Part shown: positions 26,344 through 38,719 of the stretch, in pieces
Layout: every line of letters starts with the position of its first letter
Position numbering within the stretch: the stretch's first letter is position 1
NCBI RefSeq assembly: GCF_037975245.1
Contig: NC_092568.1
Location: forward strand, 18,745,001-18,809,000
Origin: Apostichopus japonicus
Taxonomy: Eukaryota; Echinodermata; Holothuroidea; Aspidochirotida; Stichopodidae
DNA: 64,000 bases
Reading direction: 5' to 3'
The notes under the pieces: generated by a model
What the model was told of the DNA's origin: nothing
Databases searched by the model: none
Seen by the model: the letters and a program-made list of their open reading frames with translations, nothing else
Made by a program: the position numbers and the translations under genes

Positions 26344-26573
26344 AGTGGACTTTGGAATACCAAGGCTACATGATGTCTTCTCATTATAGTCACTACAAAT
26401 CTCAGTTTGTTTGCGTCGATCAAAATGCCGAGGGGATTCCCCGTACAAACCACAACAACAATGAACCATTACTCTATGTCGCTGATGCTAAGTGCAGTGC
26501 AGGTGGAGGTGGTCTACCTTGCCCTCCTTATGTAGATGATTATGATATTCTATGTGTTGTTTGTACGCTTTGA
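26344..26573 (+). pseudogene. Orphan last exon of a collagen-like gene (copy C)
   Basis: It opens after TTGCAG with the phase of the family's last exon, and encodes 76 residues from [10 protein letters not shown] to CVVCTL with all expected cysteines and a TGA stop. It is the same length (230 bp) as the exons in A and B, and is the only complete, uninterrupted last exon on the plus strand. No upstream exons in the right orientation precede it, so it cannot make the whole protein unless spliced from a distant copy. Confidence 0.8.
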
Positions 26574-27736
26574 GTTTTCAGATAACATTTTAGATAGCAT
26601 TTTATTGTTACATCCTTACAGTTACATAGTACCCTATTCAGCTACCCTCTCATATTTTCCCGGTGTTCAAGATTAATAAGGAAAGGGACATAAAAAGCAA
26701 GTGAACATGCACTCAAGTTTTTTTCTTTTCTTTTTGGGCAACATTATAATGCTTTCATGTATTGTTTTAAATCATTAAGAATTGATGGCCATTTAGAGCA
26801 CTGATCGGACCGTTTTATTGTGTCCTTTGGCATGACACCATCTCCAAGGCGTCTCTTCACTCGGGAGTATAAATGGGGGCCTGCGAGGTAACTTGTAATA
26901 TACCTGTGTTCTCCAGTGAAATGTGTAAAAATGTTGATATTTTTGTCTTGTCTTGCTTTATTTGTACTCATCTGATATTGATGAAGATTTTGTTTCGCAG
27001 ATATTTCATAGTTTCACTTTGCATAAGTGATCAAATAATTACATGTTCACCAAATTGATTGCTATATGACCCAATTTTACTCCCTGATAGAACCAGCTTT
27101 AATTTGTGTGTATTTATTATTTTATCTGCAGATACTGCTGAGGTTTGTTATGATCATAATATCATGACATCCCTTTAAAGAATTCAATCTTGTCTCATTT
27201 CTTCATCAAGTTGATCTTGAGATCCTATAAAACTGGATTCTCAACAGATGATGATTGTATCTCATAGGTTCGTAAATAACAAAGTAAACCTTGAGTTGAT
27301 TGTCTCATTCCACGGTAAGTAATTATTACCAACCCTGAAAGATCTGTAGTAAATTAATTCACTCCTTTTGACATACAATGGAAAAGTATAGTTATAAACC
27401 TCTGATGGTTTAATGTGACAGCTACCATACTTGGTATAAGTATTTCGAAAATGTAAAGAATAAGTACTCTCATTGGTTAAGCTTTTTGGTCTTGACCATA
27501 GATACTGGTTTTCAACCAATCACAAACAATGTATTCGAATTGCTGAAAGATTATTGTCTATATCCATGATGGTGTCTACTGCATTATGTCAGCCAGAAGT
27601 TACTTTACATGTGTGTATAGTCAGATGCTTTCACGAAACTATAACTTTCAATACAAACCAAAACAAGTACCTGCTTTTCTGGATGTTAATTTAAATGTGT
27701 TCTCTCTGGATGTAAATTCGTTTATGCTGAAATAAA
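26574..27736. repeat. Intergenic part of the tandem duplication (first copy)
   Basis: The sequence between the copy C last exon and the copy B start codon recurs at 37489-38620 between the copy B last exon and copy D. The shared order (last exon, about 1.15 kb, next signal exon) shows head-to-tail duplication of the gene. The copy B promoter should lie at its right end; no clear TATA box stands out. Confidence 0.7.
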
Positions 27737-30700
27737 ATGTTCGAGAAAACAGCATTATTGTTGTCTGTGTTAATTCTTGGCTGCAGAGGATTTTCGTCTG
27801 GCGGTGAGAAGCATGACAATGGAGTCATTGATGTGGTAAGTTCATTATCTGTGTGCAGTTGCTGTTGATGTGTTTATGTTTAACGTATTAGACGAAGGAG
27901 GATGCTTAATAACTTAAATTAGTGATTAACTTGGAAAAATCACATAAAGACTATATCCACAAAACTGGTATACTCTAAAAGTTGAAACAATACCTACCTA
28001 AAAGTATTCTGCGTTCTCTCTAACTTACATAAATTTCACCACATTTGTTAAACTGCTAAACTGTTTGGTCTGGTGGATACAATGTTCATCTCAGAAAGTC
28101 AATGCTCTTTCAATGGAAAGCAGTTTGTCATATTAACCCTGCTAAACATATTGATCATGCTAGTAACGTGTTCTCTTCTCTAAAACCCGCTCAAGCTTGT
28201 TGATCTCATACATATTCAGACAGCCATTATTGCTTACCGCATTGGCCATAATCTACTCTCTAAAAATTTCTTTTCTACAATTCAATATTCCCAGATATAG
28301 CAAAAGGTCAGCTGAAACCCTAAATACATCACGTTGTAGAACGAATACGTGCCAAAATTCTCTGTGAAATCATGAAATAAAATTCAGTCTGTTCGTCTAT
28401 TATTTTCCAAACCTACCACCTTACCCTAAAAATATTTCACAGATATTACATAACATTATTTTTAACTGTACAGTGAATAGAAAATTATTTCCTAATATCA
28501 GAATCGTTTCATATTAGAAATTTCAGAATTGTCTTTTTTTTCCCCTTCTCTAATTGAAATTAAACTTGAATAATCAAGTTTATGTGCTGCCTTGTTGAAT
28601 TTAAATTTCAAGTAATTTAAGAAATCGATGATATTTCAGGGTTACTTTAAATAACAGATCAACAAAAGGGAAACTTGATTGGACCATTTTTTATTTTGCT
28701 CTGTGGATCCACCCTATTGGGTACAAGGACATTGTTGTTGTTGAAGAGGTAAAAGGTATTTTGAGCCTATCAGTGGTCAGCTTCTGAATACTACAACACA
28801 ATAACGTCAATAGTAAAACGTGGATTACATTCATGCTGAATGTTTGGAGTCACCTAATTTAGAAGAACTCTACTGTTTTGTGGGAATAAAAGTTCATTCG
28901 AGGTCAATAAAGGTAAGTATGAAAACCTCGTAAACATGACAACTCCATATTTAAGCTCAGATTAACTTGATACTTAGTAGCTGTAACAAACCTAGTGACT
29001 TCATGATCTCTTTTTTTTAGTCGAAGTAAAATGTAATCTGAGGTCAATGGAGGTCAAAGTATTAAACCTTGTGACCAAAAATGCCCCCAAAAATATATCT
29101 TGGTTGCATTTTACGCCTGGTATTTATATCCACCTTAGTGAATACAAATATACTGGTGTCTATAGATGTCAATTGTCATTTGAAGTCAGTGGAGATCAAA
29201 TATGAAAACCTAAAGTAAACACAAGAACTCCAAATGCAAAGTTTAGATGGACTTGATATTAGGTATATAGATCGACCTTAGGGTTTACAAGAACTTGAAT
29301 TTTTGTTATGGAGGTCAAAGGTTATTTGAGATTATTAAAGATCAAAATCTTTGTAAACCGTATGGTGTCGTACCACAGTTAATCGCCCCATTGACATTAT
29401 AATGAGTGTACTCATTGGTAAAATGTAGTTACTGTGTAACTTTTTAACCAAGCACAAGTACAATTATAGCGGAGTCACAGTATCTAGGGTCAGGGATGTA
29501 GCCATGGGGGTGGGGGGAAGCAGGGGAAACAACTGCTCCCCCTTTCAGTGTCGAAAAAAATGTTAAAAAACTGTTGTTAGCATGGTATTTTGTCAGTGCT
29601 CTTTTGATCTTGAATACACCTCAGCTCCGTTAACTAGATTATAATCGTAGTAACATTCAGGCCTACTGATTCAGCTACGTACTTAGTTTGGCAGGTGTGA
29701 TGAGCTAAATTTAGCCTATAGCCTATTACAAGCCTACAGTTGGCCACTGCGTAATAAAATACATATTGCCTACCTAACCGCACTCGATGGAGTGTCACGA
29801 ACCGTATGCACAGCGACGGCGACAACGTTCGTTCTCATCCTTTCTATGATCTCTTCCCAAATTGTTGCACGAACAGTATGTTATGAAGCTAAGCTAGCAA
29901 TCATACGTGATCCGCGCTTCCTACAACTAATTATTACACTGCTAATACACTGCGATAACGATATTTGTTTTTAGGCCACTGCTCATCTGACTGTCTTACA
30001 AAATATGAAAGTTTATATTGTCCATCAGTTAAGTTCGTCAAATGTATTTAAAGTCCAGACATTGGACAATAAACAAGAATCATCCTACTGGAAAAATTGT
30101 AAAAGAGCACTATGTTTGACTTTCTGATATTATATGTAAAAGAACATGTAAAAGAATCCAAACAGGAAACAAAATCTGCTGATATATGTGATATCATATG
30201 ATAATGATGAAACTGGCAAAACATTGCACCAGATCGCATCTAAGGAACTTCAATTGTTCAAAAATATCTCATAGGGGAGGGCCACACCCCTCCCCTTAGA
30301 CCCCTCCCCATATCAATCGCAAAATGTGCTCCCCTTTCAAATTCATGGCTACATCACTGTCTGGGGTGTGGGTTAGTTTCATGGACACCAACTACTCCAC
30401 TGGTGGTGAAATTCTGTACCTCAGAAACAATTTCATTGGTTAAGTCATCTTTTGTTTGATATTGTTTACTTTTGGAAAATTGTAATTGGCAATTTGCCCC
30501 TCGCACCACCCCCCCCCCCCCCCGCAGCTTTGAAATCCGGTGCACGGCACTGAGCTCAGGGTATAAACCACGTTGAAGTTCTATTTGTGCCCAAACCGTT
30601 CTTGGCTCTTTTCCACTTTCCTTATAATGTTACCAGTCAGTTTTCTGTTGTTCATGTATTTTGTGAAAAATTCTTAAAAGGGGTGTTACGTTTCATCCAA

Positions 30701-33700
30701 TGCAATCTTACTTGGGTAAACCTTAGAAATGAGATAACCTATTTTAAAATTGACTTTCTTAAAATCTTTGTTGGTATTTCTTGAAGTCAATTCTAACCTT
30801 CACGTATTATATTTACGATGCAGCTATACATACATCTCAGGAACAGCAACTTATTTGAAGTTTTAGAACAAATTGAGTAATAATGTATTAAAATATTAAA
30901 ATACATGGCTGATGTAAATTGATTTTGTTTCGCAATAGGTGTTTTATAAAATAGACTATTTCAATAACATTCAAATCTACCTTTTATCTTTTGGTTTCTT
31001 GTTTTAGGAAGATGACAACACGAGAGTTAGAAGAAGTCTCGGAACAGAGGGCAGTCAATTACCTCCACAAGCAAATGCAGGTATAGGATTCCTATAAATA
31101 TACATTATTTTATCGTTGTTATCTCTGAAATTGTGACAAACCAAAGAGTTGTCAGGCTTAGATGTACTGCAGTTATTGCTGATCATAGTTTCAATATTCT
31201 ACGAGAGCAAGGTAATTCACTAACCTCAAAACTTTATAAAATAATATATAGATAAATGACTAATAACGCTGCAGAAAAACATATGTTATCGTGACGTCAC
31301 AGATGACCTATTGTGATCCATTTTAAAAGGTTCGTTAACTAAGTCTTTAACCTTAAATGCGGACACAAAATATTTTGTGAAGAAAAATTCCCCTAAGAAC
31401 TAAGAAATACTTGATTATGTTTGGGGCATTTGATACGGTATTAAGTTCTAGTCTGGGCTGCCATTTTGTAAACCTGTGATGTCATATTGCCAATAGGATA
31501 TGAAAAATTTGAATTTCTGTTGTATTTCTTTTCATATTATCAAGGTAGAATGTAATCAATGTTAAGACTGAAACCAATGCCATCATTAGGTCATATTAAA
31601 GGGTTCAATATTTTAGAGTCAACATTTGCCAAACCCATGTCCATTGCGGAAAATAAACATTGTAATATCAAAATGAAATCATAAACAAGTTCAAACACAA
31701 GTGGTTCAATGATGTCATATTTAGACTTGATCAAGTCTCCAGCTTTGCGTGTGAACGAACATTAAATCTGTGACATCTCCCCCAAATGGAATAAGATCGT
31801 CTTACCTGTTAAGGCAAGTTGTTTATGACCGTTATCTCTATACTGAAATGGACCAATAATGAACGATTGGATTTGTCTCCTTTAACGTTTCATCCTAATA
31901 ATAGCAAAGACAAAGCAGCAGTAGATTATGCGGCAATCAAGATAGTTAGATAGTTCATAATGTAAAATCTACATTTATTTTTCAGCCATATATACTAGCT
32001 TTCATCAGTGAATCTGTACACATAGTTGATAGTTTTATGCAGCCTTTATTTCTGTATAATACCAAGATGGAAAGGACCGAAAAAACAATCTATATACCTA
32101 AGGATAATATATTTCAAGAGCCTGTGTAGGTAGATATCTTGACCTTAGTGGTATCTTCTTTAGTGATATTATATTTTCTTAAGTTATTCACCACTCCCCT
32201 ACCTCCCATACCTCCCCTAGCACAATATATAATATATTACTGGAATTGACTGGAATAGAATCTTGCTTTCCTTTCAGGGTCACCTTTCTTCATGAGCCCA
32301 AACATGCAATCTTCTTATTTTCTGGGCCAATGTGTGATGTGTCCTCCTGGGGATCCAGGACCCAGGGGAACGCCTGGTCCTCAAGGGATGCCTGGTCGAG
32401 ATGGCCGTGACCAGATCATTCTTGGTCCCATTGCAGGTATAGGCCATTATTACGTTATGTATAAAGCCTTTAAAATAGTTTCTTTCAGATGTCATCGCAT
32501 AATTGTTAGGGTGTTGCTTCCTTCTGAACAAGAATTTGGCCTTGGGAGGGTTCATTAATAAGTTATTGTTTCAGCAGCTTTTTACTCGCTCAACATATTT
32601 CTTTAAAATTGTAGAGATATAACACTCCATATAGACATTAGGAGGGTTGATATATTGGTTGAAGAACCTTTTCATCTTTAACGGACACATTTCTTGCCAA
32701 GCTTATAGTTTTAAATATACATTTTGAGGGAGGGCGACATTTTTTCATTGGTTATTAGTTTGTTAATTGTATTGTTGCTTATAAATGCTTACAGTCTTGA
32801 GAAAGGCACAAGGGTTTCAATCAATCATAAAAAGTGTTAGTCAAAAACACTTACCACATGTTCATTGCAGATGTACCTAGCCTGGGCTACTTTGCATAGG
32901 GATCGGGGAACTGTTAAGACTAATTGCCAGCTAATTGTAATTTTTGGATGTGGAAACTTACTTCGTTGCAAGAGTTAGGTGTAAGAGTCTGTTGGAATAT
33001 GAAATATTGTCATGGAATGCAAACCCAGTTCATTTCGATGTAGTATGTTTATGTTCCAATGTTTCTTAGACAACACGGAAGTCTTTTAAGCAGTCTGCGT
33101 TATCTGAGAATTAACAAGCCCATACTGTATTGAAAGTAATATGTCAACTTTCAAGAAATAAAATGCATGGAACAGTTCTCCCTTGAAATTAAAAACACTC
33201 TCTGGCTTTTTATTCCCTTATACTTTTCAATTTGTTCACGGCAACACATATGTATTATATAATACAACGCTTTTCACTTATCCCTCCAAAATGTTGATCT
33301 CAAATCAGTATCACAGGATACATTTGGGATATTTTACAGGTCATCATCTGTTCTGTATAATGGGTTTTACGTCTGATTGAATCTCAAACAACATTACGTT
33401 TACCTCATTCCATCTTCACATCTTGTTTATCGTCCCATTCGATATCATTGCCCGAAAATAATATTAAGTAATTACATAGTAAATCTTCCCGATCTCAATT
33501 CTGAGTGTCTGTCTGTCTCTACTGTGTGTGAAATATTGACATAGCCCCCCATCCGCGTTATAAAACCACAGGGATATGTGCCAATCTCTAAGCAATGCTT
33601 TCACTCTCACAGAGAAACATATCCAGGCTTTAGTCGGAAAATGCAACTTGAGAACGGCACTCTAGAACAGCACAGCTATCCATGGAAGTCTGATCTGTGC

Positions 33701-36700
33701 AATTGATTTTACAAAACCGGAAATCCCTTAAGATGATTCAGATGATTGTGGGGATAACTTATTGATCATTTGGCTTTACATAAACATTGGCATATGTTAT
33801 ATAATCAATTGGATCATAGCTCAATGGTTCACTCATGGAACGTTTGTATGCAACACGACGAATGACTCTTGCCCGACAGATTTCAAACATATCTTTGGAT
33901 AATGTTATTCATTAATTGTTTGTCTTACTAAAACTCGATTTACATTAACATCACCAAACCATATGATAATTATATTGCATGATTTGTTATTTATTTTTAG
34001 ATCATGTTCTTCAGAGCCCTCCAGACACACCTGTCCCTCCTGCCGAATCAAGTACATCCTCTGAGGCTGGAGTTATTTACACTCGATGGGGAAAAACAAC
34101 TTGTCCCAGCACATCTCAACTGGTATATCAAGGTGAGTCTGGATATCTAGACAATGACAAGTATGATTGGATTAGTTGTGTGATCGTGAGTGATGGACGC
34201 AATCTGTATGATTGTGACTGATTGGAACAATCTCTATGATTATGAATGTTCAAGCCAATCTGTATAGTTGTGTCTAAATGGACAATTTTATGTGATTTTG
34301 GCTGAGTGAACAAATCTGTATGATTTTGACTGATTGGACCAATCTGTATGATTATCACTGATTAGACCAATCAGTATAATTGTGACTGATTTGAACAATC
34401 TGTATGATTTTGATCGAGTGGATCATTTTGTATCGTTCTGACTGATTCGACCAATCTCTATGATTGTTCATGTAGAACACTTATTTTCTATATTTTTTAA
34501 GACTATGTATCTTAAAAAAAGATTCCAGTTCTACTCAGTCATGTTTATGTTGTGCTAAATTCAGATCGATCTGATAGTTGAAAAATTAATATTATTCTAG
34601 CTTCACCAAAAGTATTTGAATAGGTTTCAGGTATTTGCATTAATATCCTAATTGAGTTAGCTTACTTAAATTATTTAACTAATTTTCAGTACTGATTGAT
34701 GCAAATACATGTACAACTTAAAGAAAGCATGGCTGTTCTTCAGCATTGATTCTCTAGATCCTGTGCTTGAAGACTGGTAATTACTGTCCACAATGCTAGA
34801 TCTAGAAAATCAAATTTGCTCTCTTCTCTCTACAGTGAAATAACAACCTAATGTTAACTGCTTCAATATTGTTTTCAGGGTTTTCTGAGACCATGCTATA
34901 GTTATGATATTTTCACTTGTTACAGGTGTAATGGGTAGTGGTAATGATCATACCCAAAAAGGATCTGGAGTTAACTACCTTTGCTTGCCCCTGGAACCGA
35001 CTTTCGCTGACCCCCCAAACCACGGCAGTGGTGCTAGTATATATGGTGTTGAATATGAACAAACCCTTCCAACATCTCCGAATATCCATCAAAGTGAAGC
35101 TCATTGTGCCGTGTGTCTGTCTGCCGGCAAGCATTCTGTTCTAACAATCCCTGCAACCAACACCTGCTTAGGAAGCCAAGGTAAGGATGATGATAATTCC
35201 ATTGCAGAGGGTATAGGATCAATCGAGTACGGAACATTCTGGAAAGACCAAAGTGGGGAAAAATATATGAAATGAGAATAGGGCGTAAACAAACTACAAC
35301 TTTTGGGAACTGAAAGATAAACTTAATCGTCTAGTTCAAAGCAGTTTTTGAAAGCAGGCAATAATTCCAGGTAACAATGCAAAATAAAACTTAAAGACAA
35401 TTGTAACCTTCACGATAAAATACTTTCTACATACAATATCCAATCGCCGACATAAACAGTATACATTTTCATTCTGATATGAAAAGTCGAAATGTCAGCA
35501 TGATAGTCCAAATTTGAAAATGGATATTTATAATTTCGACAAGTGTCGACCTATTATTTCAAACATTCAAGAAGGTGTAGTAGAACTATTTAGATATATC
35601 GTCAAACCTTTGATTATAGATCGGTCAAATTTCGAAAAAGCAGTCGACATTAGAAGATAGTATTACAAAAGAGATACTATGTTCAAATTTCAAATATCCC
35701 ATGCGAGTCACTGTAGTATCTAGCATACTAAATATAACTGCAAACAACACTGAGATTTTTTTGGCCAGGTCTTTTCTTACTTTCCGATACAACTAGAAGT
35801 GGTAAAGAAGTGTGGTAGTATAGTGCTGATCAGACCAACAGGGTAGACGGGTGTGCGGGAGGCGAGTTTTTTTTATGCAGGTAGGTTCGTACTATTGTGT
35901 ATATTGAATAGCCAATCACAGCCAAGTTCATTTTGACGTCATCAAATATGACGTGGAAAGCATGAAACACTTAATATTTAAAGTCGATAAGTTCAACCTG
36001 ACGTGCTAGCCTGATGCAACAACAATGCTGCAGTAATCTCTAGCGAAGCTATTCCTTTAGCTTTAGCCATACACCGACTAAATTTTTAGTTTTTTAATAT
36101 GAAATCTGTGTTCGTTCCAAAATTTTGGAAACCTGGTAAGAATTCTTTGCCACAAATTTCCTATCTTAGTGATCTTCTTAACGTATCTTTGTGCATACGA
36201 ATTGTTCAGGGAGTAGTTTTGCGAAATTTGCAGTTGACACAAAGTATTATTACTTAGACAGTCATTGAAAATTGAAATAATAACAGACCTACAAATTGTA
36301 TCATTAAAAGGCTACTAGGTTAGGCCTAATAATCATTATTCTAAGTTTTGCCTTCACAGCTTCAGTGACACACATTACAAAAGATCTAGCATTTATCTAA
36401 GAAAGAATCAGAGGAACATTTTTTCTTGTATGTGATGTGTTGAAGACAATACTGTATTTGTATTGAGTTCACAGTAAAGGTTGCACTTGGGAAGTTATAA
36501 AAATGCGAAGAAATGAAAAAGATTTCTGAACCAAAAAATGCTTGGTTTGGGAGAAAATAAAAGATAAAAACGAGCTAATGACAACAACAAAAATTTTCGG
36601 CAGATGTAAGATTCGAACTCACAATGCTCATACAGCATCAGATTGACATTGTTTACAAATCTTACTGCTTTAGAGCGAGTGACACGTGCATATTTGATGA

Positions 36701-36840
36701 CGTCAAAATGAACTTGGCTGTGATTGGCTATTCAATTTACACAATGGTACGAACCTACCTGCATAAAAAAAAACTTGCGTGCGGGAGTGAGGGCTGCATT
36801 GTAGAAGTGCGTACATATAAACCTTTTGCTAAACATTTAT

Positions 36841-36874
<34 letters not shown>

Positions 36875-37013
36875 CTCATGATATGTACCTTAGGTCGACA
36901 GTTTATGGTAAAAAAGTGTACCTTAGGTCAACAGTGTACCTTAGGTCGACATTTCAGTGTCGACCTGATGTTTTCACTACCATTTTAAGACACTTTTTTA
37001 TTGTCGCAAATAG

Positions 37014-37053
<40 letters not shown>

Positions 37054-37059
37054 GTATAC

Positions 37060-37106
<47 letters not shown>

Positions 37107-37488
37107 ATAGTTATATTATAGTTATATGATATATATATATGTATATATATATGTATATATATATATATATATATATGCGGGTGTGTGTGCGTATAGGTGG
37201 GTGTGCGCGCGTGTTTGTCTTATATATTTGCTTTGTTTTGTATTTTGCTTTGTTACAGAGTGGACTTTGGAATAGCAAGGCTACATGATGTCTTCTCATT
37301 ATAGTCACTACAAATCGCAGTTTGTTTGCGTCGATCAAAATGCCGAGGGGATTCCCCGTACAAATCACAACAATAATGAACCATTACTCTATGTTGCTGA
37401 TGCTAAGTGCAGTGCTGGGGGAGGAGGTCTACCTTGCCCTCCTTATGTAGATGATTATGATATCCTCTGTGTTGTTTGTACGCTTTGA
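27737..37488 (+). CDS. Short-chain collagen (C4-like) secreted protein, copy B, with a late nonsense codon
   Basis: Six exons join in phase: 27737-27835, 31008-31080, 32278-32436, 34001-34132, 34926-35180, 37259-37488. Exon 1 encodes a signal peptide ([16 protein letters not shown]). Exon 2 is acidic and has RVRRS, a possible furin site. Exon 3 has CVMCPP and seven Gly-X-Y triplets. Exons 4-6 form the cysteine-rich C-terminal domain typical of invertebrate short-chain collagens, which are secreted matrix or mucus proteins; the exact role here is inferred. The full frame would be 315 residues, but a TAG at 37273-37275 (TAC Tyr in copies A and C) stops it at 244. The stop is in the last exon, so the mRNA could survive. 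Either a recent pseudogene or a shortened variant. Confidence 0.75.
28090..28500 (+). mobile_element. Decayed LINE-like 3' fragment in intron 1 of copy B
   Basis: Broken frames here read like the C-terminal part of CR1/L2-type LINE proteins (leucine-rich, then a CRTN-like and an FPNLP-like block). The same sequence recurs in the copy D intron at about 39000-39420, so it predates that duplication. Very degraded. Confidence 0.3.
28880..29380. repeat. Degenerate GAGGTCAAAGGTCATT-type tandem repeat in intron 1
   Basis: Several imperfect modules, each with a GGTCAA-rich block followed by AAAACCTNGTAAAC and ACAACTCCA. A shorter version lies at about 39780-40020 in copy D. Confidence 0.5.
29491..30359. 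mobile_element. hAT-like element, 869 bp, with empty site in copy D
   Basis: The ends are CAGGGATGTAGCCATG and CATGGCTACATCACTG. They are flanked by TCTAGGGT (29483-29490) and TCTGGGGT (30360-30367), an 8-bp duplication with one change. The copy D intron at 56338-56345 has a single TCTAGGGT running into GTGGGTTAG, the exact unoccupied site. No transposase frame remains. Confidence 0.85.
34160..34470. repeat. Intronic minisatellite, copy B
   Basis: About eight or nine units built on GATTGGACCAATCTGTATGA, the reverse complement of the copy A array at 16560-16745 and clearly longer. Confidence 0.75.
35867..36773. mobile_element. Long-TIR element in intron 5 of copy B
   Basis: About 84 bp at 35867-35950 (TTTTATGCAGGTAGGTTCGT through TGACGTCATCAAATATG) is inverted with few changes at 36690-36773. 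Copy A lacks it, so it arrived after the inverted duplication or was lost from A. No coding frame. A GAGTTCGAATCTTACATC box near 36607-36624 (minus) hints at a tRNA-derived piece inside. Confidence 0.7.
36846..37174. repeat. (TA)n microsatellites flanking a TACCTTAGGTCGACAGT triplet repeat
   Basis: TA runs at 36846-36874 and 37018-37174 surround three short copies of TACCTTAGGTCRACAGT (36887-36950). They sit in intron 5 of copy B, upstream of its last exon. Confidence 0.75.
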
Positions 37489-38620
37489 GTTTTCAGAGAA
37501 TATTTTAGATATCATTTTATTGATACATCCTTGCAGTTACATAGTACCCTCATTAGCTACCCTCTAATTTGTTCCAGTTGTTAAAGATCAATAGGAAAGG
37601 GACATCAAAAGCAAGTGAACATGCACTCAAATGTTTTTTTGTTTGGCATCATTATAATTGTTTTTAATTATTAAGAAGTGATGGCCATTATGAGCACTGA
37701 TCGGACCGTGTCATTGTGAGATTTGGCATCTCCAAGGCCTCTCTTTACTCAGGTGTATAAATGGGACCTACGAGGTAACTTGTAAATATACCTGTGTTCT
37801 CCAGGGGATGCGTAAAAATGTTGATATTTTTTGTCTTGTTTGCTTTATCTTTACTCATCTGATATTGATGAAGATTTCGTTTTGCCGTTGTTTTTTAATA
37901 TTCACTTTACATAAGGAATCAAATAAATAAATGTTCATCAAATTGATTGGTATATGGCCCAATTTTACTCCCCGGTAGAACCAGCTTTATTTTGTCTGTA
38001 TTTATTATTTTATCTGCAGATACTGCTGAGGTTTGTTATGGTCATGATATCATGACATCCCTTTTAAGAAATCAATCTTGTCTCATTTCTTCATCAAGTT
38101 GATCTTGAGAACCTATAAAACTGGATTCTATACAGATGATGATTGTATCTCATAGGTTCGTAAATAACAAAGTAAACCTTGATTTGATTGTCTCATTCCA
38201 CGGTAAGTAATTATAACCAACCCTGAAAGATCCACTGCAGTAAATTATTTCACTCCTTTTTGACATAGAATGGAATTGCATGGTTTAAACCTCTGATGGT
38301 TTAATGTGACAGCTACCATACTTGGTATAAGTATTTCGAAAATGTAAAGAATGAGTCCTCTCATTGGTTAAGCTTTTTGGTCTTGACCATAGATACTGGG
38401 TTTCCACCAATCACAACCAATGTATTCGAATTGCTAAAAGATTATTGTCTATATCCATGATGGTGTCTACTGCATTATGTCAGCCAGAAGTTACTATACA
38501 TGTGTATATCGCCAGATGCTTTAAAGAAACTATATCTTTATCCAAAACAAGTACTCGCCTCTCTGGATGTTAATTTAAATGTGTTCTCTGTGGATGTAAA
38601 TTCGTTTTTGCTGAAATAAA
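37489..38620. repeat. Intergenic part of the tandem duplication (second copy)
   Basis: Closely matches 26574-27736 with scattered substitutions and small indels, and leads into the copy D start codon. Confidence 0.7.
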
Positions 38621-38719
38621 ATGTTCGAGAAAACAACATTATTATTGTCTGTAGTCATTCTTGGCTGCAGAGGATTTTCGTTTGGCGGTGAGAAGCATGA
38701 CAATGGAGTCATTGATGGG
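38621..38719 (+). CDS. Signal-peptide exon of collagen-like gene copy D
   Basis: ATG and 33 codons (MFEKTTLLLSVVILGC, then [12 protein letters not shown]) end at a GTAAG donor, parallel to exon 1 of copy B. The following intron matches copy B intron 1 to about 40055, is split by the 16-kb element, and resumes at 56260-56512. No later exon of copy D is seen before 64000, so it is truncated by rearrangement or continues beyond the window. Confidence 0.7.

Larger units (their letters stand above)
29715..37488. repeat. Right arm of the large inverted repeat
   Basis: Reverse-complement partner of the left arm (14663-22130). It starts inside the hAT-like element and ends at the copy B last exon. 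It is longer mainly because of the inverted-end element at 35867-36773 and extra TA and minisatellite sequence. Confidence 0.85.

Noticed and set aside
32280-32555. Minus-strand frame opposite the collagen exon
   Set aside because: Antisense of the Gly-X-Y exon; the sense strand has matching phases and cysteines.
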